Source of the DNA: Bin103 sp002238925
Lineage (GTDB): Bacteria > Spirochaetota > Spirochaetia > SZUA-6 > Bin103
Direction: 5' to 3'
NCBI GenBank assembly: GCA_965208065.1
Contig: OZ242313.1
Coordinates: 4,340,001-4,404,000 of the forward strand
DNA: 64,000 nt
Position numbers and translations under genes: made by a program. Within the stretch, counting starts at the first letter, position 1; every line of letters starts with the position of its first letter. Below, piece after piece: positions 27,473 to 35,802 of this stretch. The notes under the pieces were generated by a model that was given only the letters and a program-made list of their open reading frames with translations, searched no databases and was not told the origin of the DNA.

Positions 27473-29434
27473 TTACTTGAAGTACCACATGTTGGAGTAG
27501 TAGTTCATGGTCAGCCACGCTTCCGCCCACGGCGGCAGCACGCGCGGCACGTTGCCGAGGTTGTTGCGCACTACCAGCGGATAGGGCGCCATGCCGACGA
27601 CGCCGATGGTCCACAGCTTGTCCGCGTGCAGATCGAAGATCTTGGTACGCACGTCGCGGTACTCCTGGCTGCCGAACAGCGTTGACTGCATGTCGGCGCG
27701 GCCCAGCTGGTACAGCATGGCGAGATCCTCCGGCGGCGGCTCACCGATGCGGTCGGCCTCCGGTACGTTGCCCCGTTCCGCGCCCCACCAGGAGTAGAAG
27801 CGGCCGGCGCCGCGGTGTCCGACGCCCAGCATGCCGCCGTTGCCGGACAGGAAGTCGTACATCTCCATGCCGGAAGTGCGGGTTGCGCGCACGTCCATGG
27901 TGCCCTCGGTCTCCACCTGGCGGATCAGGTCGCTGTCGAGCGGGTTGAGATTGACCTCCACGCCGACCGCGGCCCAGTCCTCCTTGACCAGCTCGTGAGT
28001 CAGGATCTCCTGCTCGCTCGCCCCCTCTGCGCCGGCGTCGTAGGTGAGCGTAAAGCTCATCGGCTCGCCGTTGGACATCAGCCGCAGGCCGTCGCGGTTG
28101 CGCTCATCCAGCCCCAGCGCGTCGAGCATGCTGTTGGCTTCATCCGGGGCGTAGCGGTTGTAAGGGTGATTCTCGCCCCACTCCGACTTGTAGAAGCTTA
28201 CGTCGGCGTTCAGGGTCGCCTGGCGCGGAACGGCCTGGCCGAGCCACACGGTCTCGTTGATCTCCTCGCGGTCGATCGCCAGCGACATGGCGCGGCGGAA
28301 GTCCACGTTGTTGAACAGCTCGCGCTTCACCGGGTCGAGGTTGTCGAGCACGAAGGTGTAGGTCACGTCGCCGCCGTTCACGTGCGGAACCAGCTTGACC
28401 GTGTAGTTGCCGGTTTCCTCGTTCTGCTTCAGCAGGGGGAAGTCGCCGATGGTCATGGCGCCGGCATAGTCGGCCTCACCGGCGACCACCTTCAGCTTGT
28501 AGGTCTCGGCGTTGACGGTCTGGCTGACGATGCGGTCGATGTAGGGAAGCTGCTGACCCGCCGTGTCGACCGCGTAGTAGAACGGGTTACGTTCCCAGAT
28601 GCGGACGGTGGTGGTGTGCTCCTTCCACTTCCACGGGTGCAGCGTCGGCTTGTTGACGTCCTTGGCCGGGCAGCAGAAGGTGTGGTGATTGTTGAACGCC
28701 TCTGCCCAGTTGTCGAAGCCTTCCTCCTTGGCCTTGGCGTCGGCATTCGGGTTGTACTCGATGTGCCACTGCTTGAGCCAGGTGCTCGGCGCAACCACGG
28801 TCCAGTCACTGCCGCGCCAGTGCAGCATGTCCAACACGATGCGCGGGTAGGGAACCTTGAAGTTGAGCTGCACCGTGTAGTCGTCGATGGCGGTCACGGT
28901 GTCCACTTGCCCCGGGTAGCCCCAGGTGTCGATCGACTCGTGGTCGTCCATCTGGTACTTCACGAACACGAAGTCTTCGGCAGTGAGGTCGTCGCCGTTG
29001 GACCACTTCATCCCCTCGCGCAGGTAGAGCGTGAAGGTCATGAAATCGTCGGCCAGCTCGTACGCCTTGGCCTGGTCCGCCTCGATCGACCCGTCGAAGT
29101 TCATTCGCAGGGGATACTGGCTCCGCTCCGGGGAGTCGGCCAGGTCATTCCACGGATGGTTGGCGTTGGCGAACACCTCGATCGTCCCGCCGTAGGTCCC
29201 GATCTCCTCGATCGCCTCCAGCACCTTCGGCTCGATCGGCAGGCGTTCGTCCACCGGCGGCAACTCGCCCGCGGCGACCATCGCCGCCAGCATCGGGGCT
29301 TCCTTGTACTCGCCACCCATCGTCATGGCGGCATCGCTGCTGGCGGTATCTTCGCCTTCGCCGCTTGCCCAGGCCGACGTTGCCATAAGAAGTGCCGCGC
29401 CCAGCAGGACGGGCATCCATTTCGCAGTCTGCAT
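27473..29434 (-). CDS. Peptide/oligosaccharide ABC transporter substrate-binding protein (family 5)
   Basis: 653-residue SBP_bac_5 protein. The signal peptide (MQTAKW, hydrophobic core, cleavage after WA) is followed by SGEGED, the acidic mature start seen in other binding proteins here. Typical blocks include WSNGDDLTAEDF and RRAMSLAIDREEI. AAGGAG precedes the ATG at 29434. It is the last gene of a permease-permease-SBP operon; the ligand could be peptides or oligosaccharides. No ATPase genes are adjacent. Confidence 0.88.
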   Translation of the reverse strand: MQTAKWMPVLLGAALLMATSAWASGEGEDTASSDAAMTMGGEYKEAPMLAAMVAAGELPPVDERLPIEPKVLEAIEEIGTYGGTIEVFANANHPWNDLADSPERSQYPLRMNFDGSIEADQAKAYELADDFMTFTLYLREGMKWSNGDDLTAEDFVFVKYQMDDHESIDTWGYPGQVDTVTAIDDYTVQLNFKVPYPRIVLDMLHWRGSDWTVVAPSTWLKQWHIEYNPNADAKAKEEGFDNWAEAFNNHHTFCCPAKDVNKPTLHPWKWKEHTTTVRIWERNPFYYAVDTAGQQLPYIDRIVSQTVNAETYKLKVVAGEADYAGAMTIGDFPLLKQNEETGNYTVKLVPHVNGGDVTYTFVLDNLDPVKRELFNNVDFRRAMSLAIDREEINETVWLGQAVPRQATLNADVSFYKSEWGENHPYNRYAPDEANSMLDALGLDERNRDGLRLMSNGEPMSFTLTYDAGAEGASEQEILTHELVKEDWAAVGVEVNLNPLDSDLIRQVETEGTMDVRATRTSGMEMYDFLSGNGGMLGVGHRGAGRFYSWWGAERGNVPEADRIGEPPPEDLAMLYQLGRADMQSTLFGSQEYRDVRTKIFDLHADKLWTIGVVGMAPYPLVVRNNLGNVPRVLPPWAEAWLTMNYYSNMWYFK

Positions 29435-29534
29435 AGCTGCTCCTTTAGAAATAATTCGCGACACCCTATTCCATGCCGCCGCTGCAATGCAATATGCGCA
29501 AACAGCCAGGAACAGCCAAGACAGGCAGGCCGGG

Positions 29535-30665
29535 TTACTTGTAGGGATCGGCCGCGTCGCGCATGCCGTCGCCGACGAAGTTGAAGCACAGCACCGTGAG
29601 CACCACGAACAGCGCCGGGATCAACAGCCACGGGTGCAGCGCCACGCTGCGGATGTTGGAGGCCTGCTGCAGCGCCACCCCCCAGCTCACCACCGGCGGC
29701 TGCAGGCCGATGCCGAGAAAGCTGAGCGCGGTCTCGCCGAGAATCATGCCGGGCACCTCCAGGGTCAGGTGGACGATGAGGTAGCCGAGAAAGTTGGGCA
29801 GCATGTGGCGCACGATCACGTTCCGGCGGGTGGCTCCGCTGACGCCGGCGGCGGTCACATAGTCCTCCTCGCGGAGCTGCAGGATCTTGCCGCGCACGAT
29901 GCGCGCCAGCCCGGTCCAGCCGATGATCGACAGGATCAGGGTGATCAGGAAGTAGCGGCGCAACGGCGACCAGTCGATCGGGATGGCGGCGGCCAGCGAC
30001 ATCCACAGCGGGATGGTGGGCAGCGACTGCAGGAATTCGATGGCGCGCTGGATCGCCATGTCCACCGGTCCGCCGATGAACCCGGACAGCCCGCCGAGCA
30101 TACAGCCGAGCACGAAGCTCATCGCGACGCCGAGCAATCCGATGGAGAGCGAGATGCGGGCGCCATGGATGATGCGCGAGAGGATGTCGCGGCCGAGCTG
30201 GTCGGTGCCGAACAGGAACATCACGCCCGGTTCCTCGACGCCGAACAGGTGCTTGTTGGCGGTGACCAGGCCCAGCACCTTGTATTCGTCGCCGCTCACG
30301 AACAGCCTGATCCGGTGCCGTTGTTCCGGGTCGGTCTGGTATTCCATCAGCAGCGTCTCGGGGTTGCGCTGCCGGGTCAGGCCGTAGATGAACGGCGCCT
30401 GCAACCTGCCCTCGTGCAGGATGCGCACCCGCGTCGGCGGCGCCATGGAAAAGTCGGTACGGCTGGCGATCCGGTCATACGGCGCCGCGAAGCCGGCGAA
30501 CGCCGCGGCGAGGTAGAGGATCGCCAGCACGAACCAGGCGATCACGGCCAGGCGGTGCTTGACGAATTTGCGCCGCATCAGCGTCCAACTCGACGCGACG
30601 TAGTACTGTTCGGCGGCGGCGGCGGCGGCCTCGAGTCGCTCGGCGGTGTTTACGCGATCGGCCAT
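29535..30665 (-). CDS. ABC transporter permease, OppC/DppC type
   Basis: 376-residue permease with an N-terminal membrane segment, a periplasmic insertion of about 120 residues, then five membrane helices with the EEDYVTAAGVSGA coupling motif and the terminal FNFVGDGMRDAADP signature. The insertion between the first and second helices is longer than in E. coli OppC. Starts 1 nt after the stop of OppB. Confidence 0.92.
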   Translation of the reverse strand: MADRVNTAERLEAAAAAAEQYYVASSWTLMRRKFVKHRLAVIAWFVLAILYLAAAFAGFAAPYDRIASRTDFSMAPPTRVRILHEGRLQAPFIYGLTRQRNPETLLMEYQTDPEQRHRIRLFVSGDEYKVLGLVTANKHLFGVEEPGVMFLFGTDQLGRDILSRIIHGARISLSIGLLGVAMSFVLGCMLGGLSGFIGGPVDMAIQRAIEFLQSLPTIPLWMSLAAAIPIDWSPLRRYFLITLILSIIGWTGLARIVRGKILQLREEDYVTAAGVSGATRRNVIVRHMLPNFLGYLIVHLTLEVPGMILGETALSFLGIGLQPPVVSWGVALQQASNIRSVALHPWLLIPALFVVLTVLCFNFVGDGMRDAADPYK

Positions 30666-30666
30666 G

Positions 30667-31662
30667 TCAGTTCTTCTGCTCGAAGCGGATGCGCGGGTCT
30701 ACCACGACCAGCAGCATGTCCGAAATCAACGTGCCTACCATGGTCAGCATGCCGAGCATCAGGATCACGCTGCTGGCCAAGTACATGTCCTGCTGACGCA
30801 GCCCGTCCAGCAGCATGGGGCCGATAGTGGGCAGGCTCAGCACGATCGACACCAGCGCCTCGCCCGATACGATGCCCGGCAACAGGTAGCCAATGGCACT
30901 GATGATCGGGTTGATGGCGATGCGCACCGGGTACTTGAACAGGATGCGCCGCTCGGCGACGCCCTTGGCGCGCGCCGTGATCACGTACTGGCGGGACAGC
31001 TCGTCGGACAGCGAACTGCGCAGGATGCGGATCAGTCCGGCGGTGCCGGCGGTGCCGATTACGATCAACGGCACGGGCAGGTGCTTCATCAGATCCCAGA
31101 CGCGCGCCAGGCTCCACGGCGCCGCCAGGAACTCGGGCGAGAACAGGCCGCCGGGACTCCATCCGAACAGCCGCAGGGTAACGAACATCAGGATCAGCGC
31201 CAGCAGGAAATTCGGTGTCGCCAGGCCGATGAACCCGAACACCGTGCCCGCGTAGTCGCCCACCGAGTAGGGGTGGGTGGCGGAGTAGATGCCAATCGGA
31301 ACGGCAATGATGTAGGTGATGATCAGCGTGCCGAGCGACAGGACCACCGACAGGGTGAGCCGCTCGGCGATCAGGTCCGCCACCGAGTCGTTGAATGCCA
31401 TCGACTCGCCCATGTCGCCGCGCAGGACAATGTTGCCGATCCACTTGAGGTACTGCTCGTGCACCGGCCGGTCGAACGCGTAGCGCTCGTACAGGGCGCG
31501 CATCATCGCCTCGTCCACGGCGATGCCGCGCTGCTGCATCATGTGTACGAAGGTGGTGACATAGTCGCCGGGCGGGAGCTGGATGATCATGAATGCGACC
31601 ATCGACAGCACCCCCAGCGACAGCACCATGTAGAGCACCCGGCGCACGATGTACTGCGTCAT
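30667..31662 (-). CDS. ABC transporter permease, OppB/DppB type
   Basis: 331-residue permease with six membrane helices, N-terminal YIVRRVLYMV, and the ARAKGVAERRILFKYPVR coupling region. First gene of the operon. A TAATCT hexamer ends 6 nt before the ATG, with no Shine-Dalgarno, suggesting a leaderless transcript. Confidence 0.92.
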   Translation of the reverse strand: MTQYIVRRVLYMVLSLGVLSMVAFMIIQLPPGDYVTTFVHMMQQRGIAVDEAMMRALYERYAFDRPVHEQYLKWIGNIVLRGDMGESMAFNDSVADLIAERLTLSVVLSLGTLIITYIIAVPIGIYSATHPYSVGDYAGTVFGFIGLATPNFLLALILMFVTLRLFGWSPGGLFSPEFLAAPWSLARVWDLMKHLPVPLIVIGTAGTAGLIRILRSSLSDELSRQYVITARAKGVAERRILFKYPVRIAINPIISAIGYLLPGIVSGEALVSIVLSLPTIGPMLLDGLRQQDMYLASSVILMLGMLTMVGTLISDMLLVVVDPRIRFEQKN

Positions 31663-31668
31663 CGGACC

Positions 31669-31674
31669 AGATTA
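31669..31674 (-). promoter_or_regulatory. -10 of probable leaderless promoter for the peptide ABC operon
   Basis: TAATCT on the minus strand ends 6 nt before the ATG at 31662. No good -35 is visible. Confidence 0.42.
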
Positions 31675-31726
31675 TTGGGCCAAGCCCGCCACTTTGTCCA
31701 CCCGTCGGACCCCCCGGGCACTGCCG

Positions 31727-31755
31727 TTGGTAGGTCCGACCAACCCCGGTATGTT
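31727..31755 (+). promoter_or_regulatory. Promoter of the 31762 gene, probably leaderless
   Basis: TTGGTA (31727-31732), 17-bp spacer, TATGTT (31750-31755), then 6 nt to the ATG at 31762. No ribosome-binding site can fit. Confidence 0.6.
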
Positions 31756-31761
31756 GGATGT

Positions 31762-32409
31762 ATGGGGTGCTTTACATCACGAATCATTTCATCAGTCCCC
31801 GCCCGCGTCGATCGCGCCGCCGTGCCGCGGCGGCGTCGGCTCGGTGGAGTCGTTGCGCCGGCGGTTGCCATCCTCCTGCCGATGATGCTCAGCCCCACGT
31901 TCGGCGAGGAGCGATCGGCGCCGGCGCCACTGTCCGACGCGCGCTTTCCCGCGCTCGAAGGCCACGACATCGACGGCCGAAGGCTGATCATCCCGGCACA
32001 ACTGGACGGCACCTACAATCTGGTGCTGGTTGCCTACGAACGCTATCACCAGCGGCTGGTGGATTCCTGGATCGGGAGTGCTCGCGAACTTGAGCGCCGC
32101 AACGGCCACCTGCGGGTATACGAGATCCCGGTCATCCGCAACATGTCGTGGATACGGCGCAAGCAGTTGGATTTCTTCATGTCGCAGGGCATCTCCGACC
32201 CGTTGGCCCGCGCCACCACCATTACTGTTTACACAGACGTCGACCGCGTAAACCGGAGTTTGCGCATACCACACTCCGAAACCATTCAACTGTTCCTGGT
32301 CGACCAGTCGGGTGCCGTGTACTGGCGGGGAGCCGGACCGTACGACGGCGCACAGTTCCGATCGCTCAAGCAAACGGTCACCGCGCTGCAGTCGGCCCAC
32401 AGCGGTTGA
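31762..32409 (+). CDS. Exported thioredoxin-fold-like protein without CxxC
   Basis: 215-residue protein with an N-terminal basic region and hydrophobic stretch (APAVAILLPMML) that looks like an unusually long signal peptide or anchor. The mature part reads like a thioredoxin-fold domain: FPALEG, NLVLVAYERYHQRLVDSW, PVIRNMSW and a late QLFLVDQSGAVYWRGAG strand pair, but no CxxC is present at the usual place. It resembles Atp10-like or AhpC-like redox-inactive relatives. Divergent from the peptide ABC operon. Function unknown. Confidence 0.6.
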   Translation: MGCFTSRIISSVPARVDRAAVPRRRRLGGVVAPAVAILLPMMLSPTFGEERSAPAPLSDARFPALEGHDIDGRRLIIPAQLDGTYNLVLVAYERYHQRLVDSWIGSARELERRNGHLRVYEIPVIRNMSWIRRKQLDFFMSQGISDPLARATTITVYTDVDRVNRSLRIPHSETIQLFLVDQSGAVYWRGAGPYDGAQFRSLKQTVTALQSAHSG

Positions 32410-32437
32410 GCGGAGGCGGCGCAGACCGGGGCGGCGG

Positions 32438-32752
32438 TCAGCCGGCGGCGGGCTTGTCCATCCACACGTGCTTGCCGTGCGCCACCGCTTCGCGCGCGAA
32501 GCCGACGTTCTGGAAGATCTCGCCCTCCACGGCTATGGCGCCGATGCCGTTATCCTCCAGCATCTCCTCCTTGCGGGAGAACCAGTGTACGCCGTCGTAG
32601 GCAGGATTGCCGCCCAGTTCCTCCCGCGCCCGCGCCGACGGCTCGTACACTCCGGCCAGTTCCGCCTGGCCGCTCTCCCGGATCACCCGCGCCTTGCCGG
32701 CGGCGTGGTCATGGGAGATCCCGTACTGCGCGAATCTCATGGTGTCCTTCAT
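32438..32752 (-). pseudogene. Gfo/Idh/MocA oxidoreductase, 3'-truncated
   Basis: Only about 104 residues of a protein normally near 350. It has the N-terminal Rossmann part (FAQYGISHDHAAG, VYEPSAR) and stops just after HVWMDKPAA, the conserved EKP-like motif, at a TGA. No continuation exists in any frame because the adjacent DNA belongs to the convergent gene at 31762-32409. A start at 32740 with AAGGA is an alternative to 32752. It is a truncated remnant, although a very small protein could still be made. Confidence 0.75.
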
Positions 32753-32844
32753 TGCCTCTGTACAAGGGGTTGGCCAAGTTCCAGCGTCCCATTTCCGGTA
32801 TTCTGACGGCCCACCATGCAACGTGCAAAGACGAGGAGTATCGT

Positions 32845-34113
32845 ATGACCCGACTGGCAACCGCTTATCCGTTGTCGGCGGTACGGGCACTGGCTCTGCA
32901 CACGCAGGGATTGGGCGAATCGCCGCGGCGCCGGCGTCCATCCGCGGACGACGTGTATGCGGAGATCGAGCGGGTCGGCTGGGTGCAGATCGACACCCTG
33001 CAGGTGGTGCACCGGGCGCAGTATCTGACCCTGTGGAGCAGGCTCGGCAGCTACGACACCGGCCACCTCGACCGGCTACTGTTCGACGGCGGCAACAGCG
33101 GGCCGGACAACGGGCGTCGCCTGTTCGAGTACTGGATGCACGCCGCCTGCATCATTCCCCTTGCGCACTACCGCCTGACGATGCCGAGGATGCGGCAGTG
33201 CGCGGAGGGCCGCGATGGATGGCACCGCAGTTGGGTGCGTGATGCCGCCAATGCCCCTCTGTTGCAGCGTGTGATGGCGCACATCAAGGAGGACGGACCG
33301 CTCCGGCCGGCGGACATCCGCACCGCCAATAAAGGGCCGGGTACTTGGTGGAACTGGGACGACGCCAAGATCGCCCTGGAGCACCTGTACGACTCCGGCG
33401 AACTGGCTATCGGCAACCGGGTCAACTTCCAGCGTATCTACGACCTGAGCGACCGAGTGCTGCCGGCATGGGTGGACCGCCGCGAACCGGATCGCGAGGA
33501 GGCGGTGCGCACGCTGCTGGAGGTTTCGAGCAAAGCGCTCGGCGTCTGCACGCCCGCCCAGGTAGCGCACTACTTCCATGCGAAACAAGCCGACGCACGG
33601 CCGCTGGTCGACCGGCTGCTCGCCGAGGGCCGCCTGGTCGGCGTGACCGCGCGGCTGGCCGACGGCGCCGACCACGAACTGGTCGTGCACCGCGACAACC
33701 TGCCGTTGCTGCAACGCGCCGCCGACGGCGATCTGCGCCCGCGCCGCACCACCTTCCTGAGTCCGTTCGACAGCCTGCTCTGGGCCAACGGGCGCGACCT
33801 GCAGTTTTGGCGGTTCCGGCAGGTGCTGGAGTGCTACAAGCCGGGACCGCAACGCGAGTGGGGCTACTTCTGCCTGCCGATCCTGGATCGCGACCGCCTG
33901 GTGGGCCGCTTCGACCCCAAGCTGGAGCGCACCACCGGCCTGCTGCGGCTCAAGAGGCTCTACCTGGAACCGGGCGTCCGGCCAAGCGCCCGCCTGGCAG
34001 CCTCCGTAGCGCGCGCCCTGCGCGACTTCGTGCGCTTCCACGGCGCCCGCGACCTCGCCGTCGAACACAGCGATCCCCCCGAATTCGGCGCCAGGTTGAC
34101 TGCCGCACTCTGA
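32845..34113 (+). CDS. YcaQ/AlkZ-type DNA glycosylase (winged-helix family)
   Basis: 422-residue member of the winged-helix DNA-binding family (formerly DUF1006) that includes E. coli YcaQ, an interstrand-crosslink glycosylase. The catalytic Gln-x-Asp motif is present as VQID, Gln48-Ile-Asp50. Later conserved blocks include WVDRREP and LSPFDSLLWAN. GAGGAG at 32833-32838 sets the ATG at 32845. It would excise bulky alkylated or crosslinked bases. Confidence 0.85.
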   Translation: MTRLATAYPLSAVRALALHTQGLGESPRRRRPSADDVYAEIERVGWVQIDTLQVVHRAQYLTLWSRLGSYDTGHLDRLLFDGGNSGPDNGRRLFEYWMHAACIIPLAHYRLTMPRMRQCAEGRDGWHRSWVRDAANAPLLQRVMAHIKEDGPLRPADIRTANKGPGTWWNWDDAKIALEHLYDSGELAIGNRVNFQRIYDLSDRVLPAWVDRREPDREEAVRTLLEVSSKALGVCTPAQVAHYFHAKQADARPLVDRLLAEGRLVGVTARLADGADHELVVHRDNLPLLQRAADGDLRPRRTTFLSPFDSLLWANGRDLQFWRFRQVLECYKPGPQREWGYFCLPILDRDRLVGRFDPKLERTTGLLRLKRLYLEPGVRPSARLAASVARALRDFVRFHGARDLAVEHSDPPEFGARLTAAL

Positions 34114-34524
34114 GGCACCCACTGAGACCATGCTTGCATAGGGCAAACACAAGCGGCGCAGGGACTCGCGCAGCTCTGTGGCGTCCATGTCGTCGAGTGC
34201 GCCGTGCCATCCGCATAGCACCGCCGCACCTGCGACGTGATAGTATTGTGGCCGTCAATTTCCTATACTAGGCGCTGCGGAGGGAGCATCGGATGATCCG
34301 AACTGTCCTATGGTTAACACCGCGAGTTAGCCTCCATGCCAATGTTGCGATCAATCGGGAAGAGGACCGGCCACTCGGACTACCGGTCCAAGACGGCTCA
34401 GCATCCTCGCGCGGCGTCTTGATGCGACCGGTCGAGAACCTTACGAGGCTCCAATCATGATCCACCCGCTTCCTAATCCAACGAATGAAACCGCGGACGC
34501 GCTCACAACTGCAGGACCCACAAA
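34114..34524. other. AT-richer intergenic region before the rRNase cassette
   Basis: About 410 bp without a gene I can support. GC falls markedly from about 34240. A TATACT hexamer near 34252 could be a -10, but no matching -35 was found. AGGA eight bases before 34525 is the probable ribosome-binding site of the toxin gene. The composition change suggests the left boundary of acquired DNA. Confidence 0.45.
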
Positions 34525-34758
34525 ATGTCACCGACACCCATCCCAGTTCCGTCCTTCCTCGATACATGTGAGTATTTGGGTGCGTTCTCAGGTCAAAAAC
34601 GATGGCGATCCCCTGACAGAAAGAGGCTGTATACTTGGGATTCGTTGCACGGAGAGATTGAGGTCTTCAACAGACGGGGTAAACACTTGGGTGCTCTCGA
34701 TGCAGTCACTGGACGCTTCAAGAAGGAACCTGTAAGTGGACGAAGTATTGATGTCTAA
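34525..34758 (+). CDS. Stand-alone colicin E3/pyocin-type 16S rRNase toxin
   Basis: 77-residue protein that is almost entirely the cytotoxic domain of colicin E3. The catalytic block WDSLHGEIE contains Asp39, His42 and Glu46, aligning with Asp510, His513 and Glu517 of colicin E3, followed by NRRGKHLGALD, matching the conserved substrate-binding loop, and a basic tail. Colicin E3 cleaves 16S rRNA in the decoding site, stopping translation. There are no receptor-binding or translocation domains, so it should act inside the cell that makes it or be carried by another protein. It overlaps the next gene by 8 bp. Confidence 0.85.
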   Translation: MSPTPIPVPSFLDTCEYLGAFSGQKRWRSPDRKRLYTWDSLHGEIEVFNRRGKHLGALDAVTGRFKKEPVSGRSIDV

Positions 34759-35068
34759 CTTCATTGATGAGTGTCTCACTGGTGACGCTTTCCTTGATGA
34801 CATCGACGACTATATCGATAACTGGCATCAAGACGATGGCGGTTTGTCCTTGTATGACTTCTTGGGTATGACCCGTAATGAGTATTCCTTGTGGGTTCAG
34901 GATCCGAGCTGCCTTCCGTTTATTGTGCATGCTCGTTTCCATGGACGCGAACTGACAGATGCATCTAAGCCACAGACCGCGCCGGCGATCGCCGCGAGAT
35001 CAGATCGTTCCAGCGAGATAACAAGCAGGCTTCTCGAATGGTTAAAGGACAGAGGATTGTGGGATTAG
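34751..35068 (+). CDS. Small acidic protein, candidate immunity/antitoxin
   Basis: 105-residue protein starting MSNFIDECLTGDAFLDDIDDY, very acidic over the first 40 residues, followed by SLYDFLGMTRNEYSLWVQDP, a pattern I recall from small uncharacterised proteins near toxin or ImmA-type genes. The ATG at 34751 overlaps the toxin stop; GTG 34736 with AAGGA upstream is an alternative. High acidity fits neutralisation of a basic rRNase. No sequence resemblance to colicin E3 immunity proteins is evident to me. Confidence 0.7.
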   Translation: MSNFIDECLTGDAFLDDIDDYIDNWHQDDGGLSLYDFLGMTRNEYSLWVQDPSCLPFIVHARFHGRELTDASKPQTAPAIAARSDRSSEITSRLLEWLKDRGLWD

Positions 35069-35070
35069 AA

Positions 35071-35799
35071 ATGACTCCAGAGATCAATTTGGCTCGAAGA
35101 TTCATTGCGAAGAACTCTCTTGCTCCACCGATCGATATTCGGTCGATGGTTGAAGCATACGCACGACTCACATTCACACACATCCCGTTTGATGGTGTCG
35201 ACGGGGTATCTCTGAATCTAAAGGCAAAACATGGGTCTCCTCACGTCATCGTGAATAACCAGAGCCCGCCCTCAAGGCAACGATTCACGATGGCGCACGA
35301 GTTGGGCCATATACTTATACCGTGGCATATCGGCTCTGTGTTGATTGATCAAGTCGCTCCTGTCCCTGCTCACCGTTCAAACTACTTTACGTCTCACAGC
35401 TGGTCCATGGAAACTGAGGCGAATTCATTTGCAGCGGAACTGCTTATGCCACACCTATGGATCATGGAACTACTGTCAACGACGGACGATCTCTCTACAG
35501 TTCATAGATGTATAATACAAACCTGCAAGACATCCGCCTTCTCTGCCGCTATTCGCCTGTCACAATTGCTCCCAGCAAGAATCGTCTATGCGTCCGAGCG
35601 AAGTGGCGTTGTCGAATTCTCTGGAAGAACTGGCCAAACCATCGCGAACGCTTTGGAAGAGGGCGCTGATTTTCCGAAAGAGCCGTTCGCCTATAGCGAT
35701 GACCATTACGTCTCAGAGGTGCGCGACAGGCGTCTGCATTGGTGGAGGCTTCCACTAGAGATCCACGTAGACCCGTCCGACGATATCGTTCATCCGTAG
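35071..35799 (+). CDS. ImmA/IrrE-family metalloprotease
   Basis: 242-residue protein. The zinc-binding HExxH is HELGH at residues 76-80, and the third ligand is within METEANSFAAELLMP, characteristic of ImmA/IrrE. A C-terminal domain of about 90 residues is unfamiliar. ImmA-type proteases cleave repressors or antitoxins. It begins 2 bp after the stop of the acidic protein, and an ATG at 35038 overlapping that gene is an alternative start. Its placement suggests control of the toxin-antitoxin pair. Confidence 0.85.
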   Translation: MTPEINLARRFIAKNSLAPPIDIRSMVEAYARLTFTHIPFDGVDGVSLNLKAKHGSPHVIVNNQSPPSRQRFTMAHELGHILIPWHIGSVLIDQVAPVPAHRSNYFTSHSWSMETEANSFAAELLMPHLWIMELLSTTDDLSTVHRCIIQTCKTSAFSAAIRLSQLLPARIVYASERSGVVEFSGRTGQTIANALEEGADFPKEPFAYSDDHYVSEVRDRRLHWWRLPLEIHVDPSDDIVHP

Positions 35800-35802
35800 T
35801 CG

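Noticed and set aside
34268..34567. 99-codon minus-strand open frame in the AT-rich region
   Set aside because: No ribosome-binding site, biased composition, overlaps the toxin start region and lacks any motif.
34457..34735. 92-codon plus-strand frame overlapping the rRNase gene
   Set aside because: Different frame from the conserved catalytic motif; shadow of the toxin gene.
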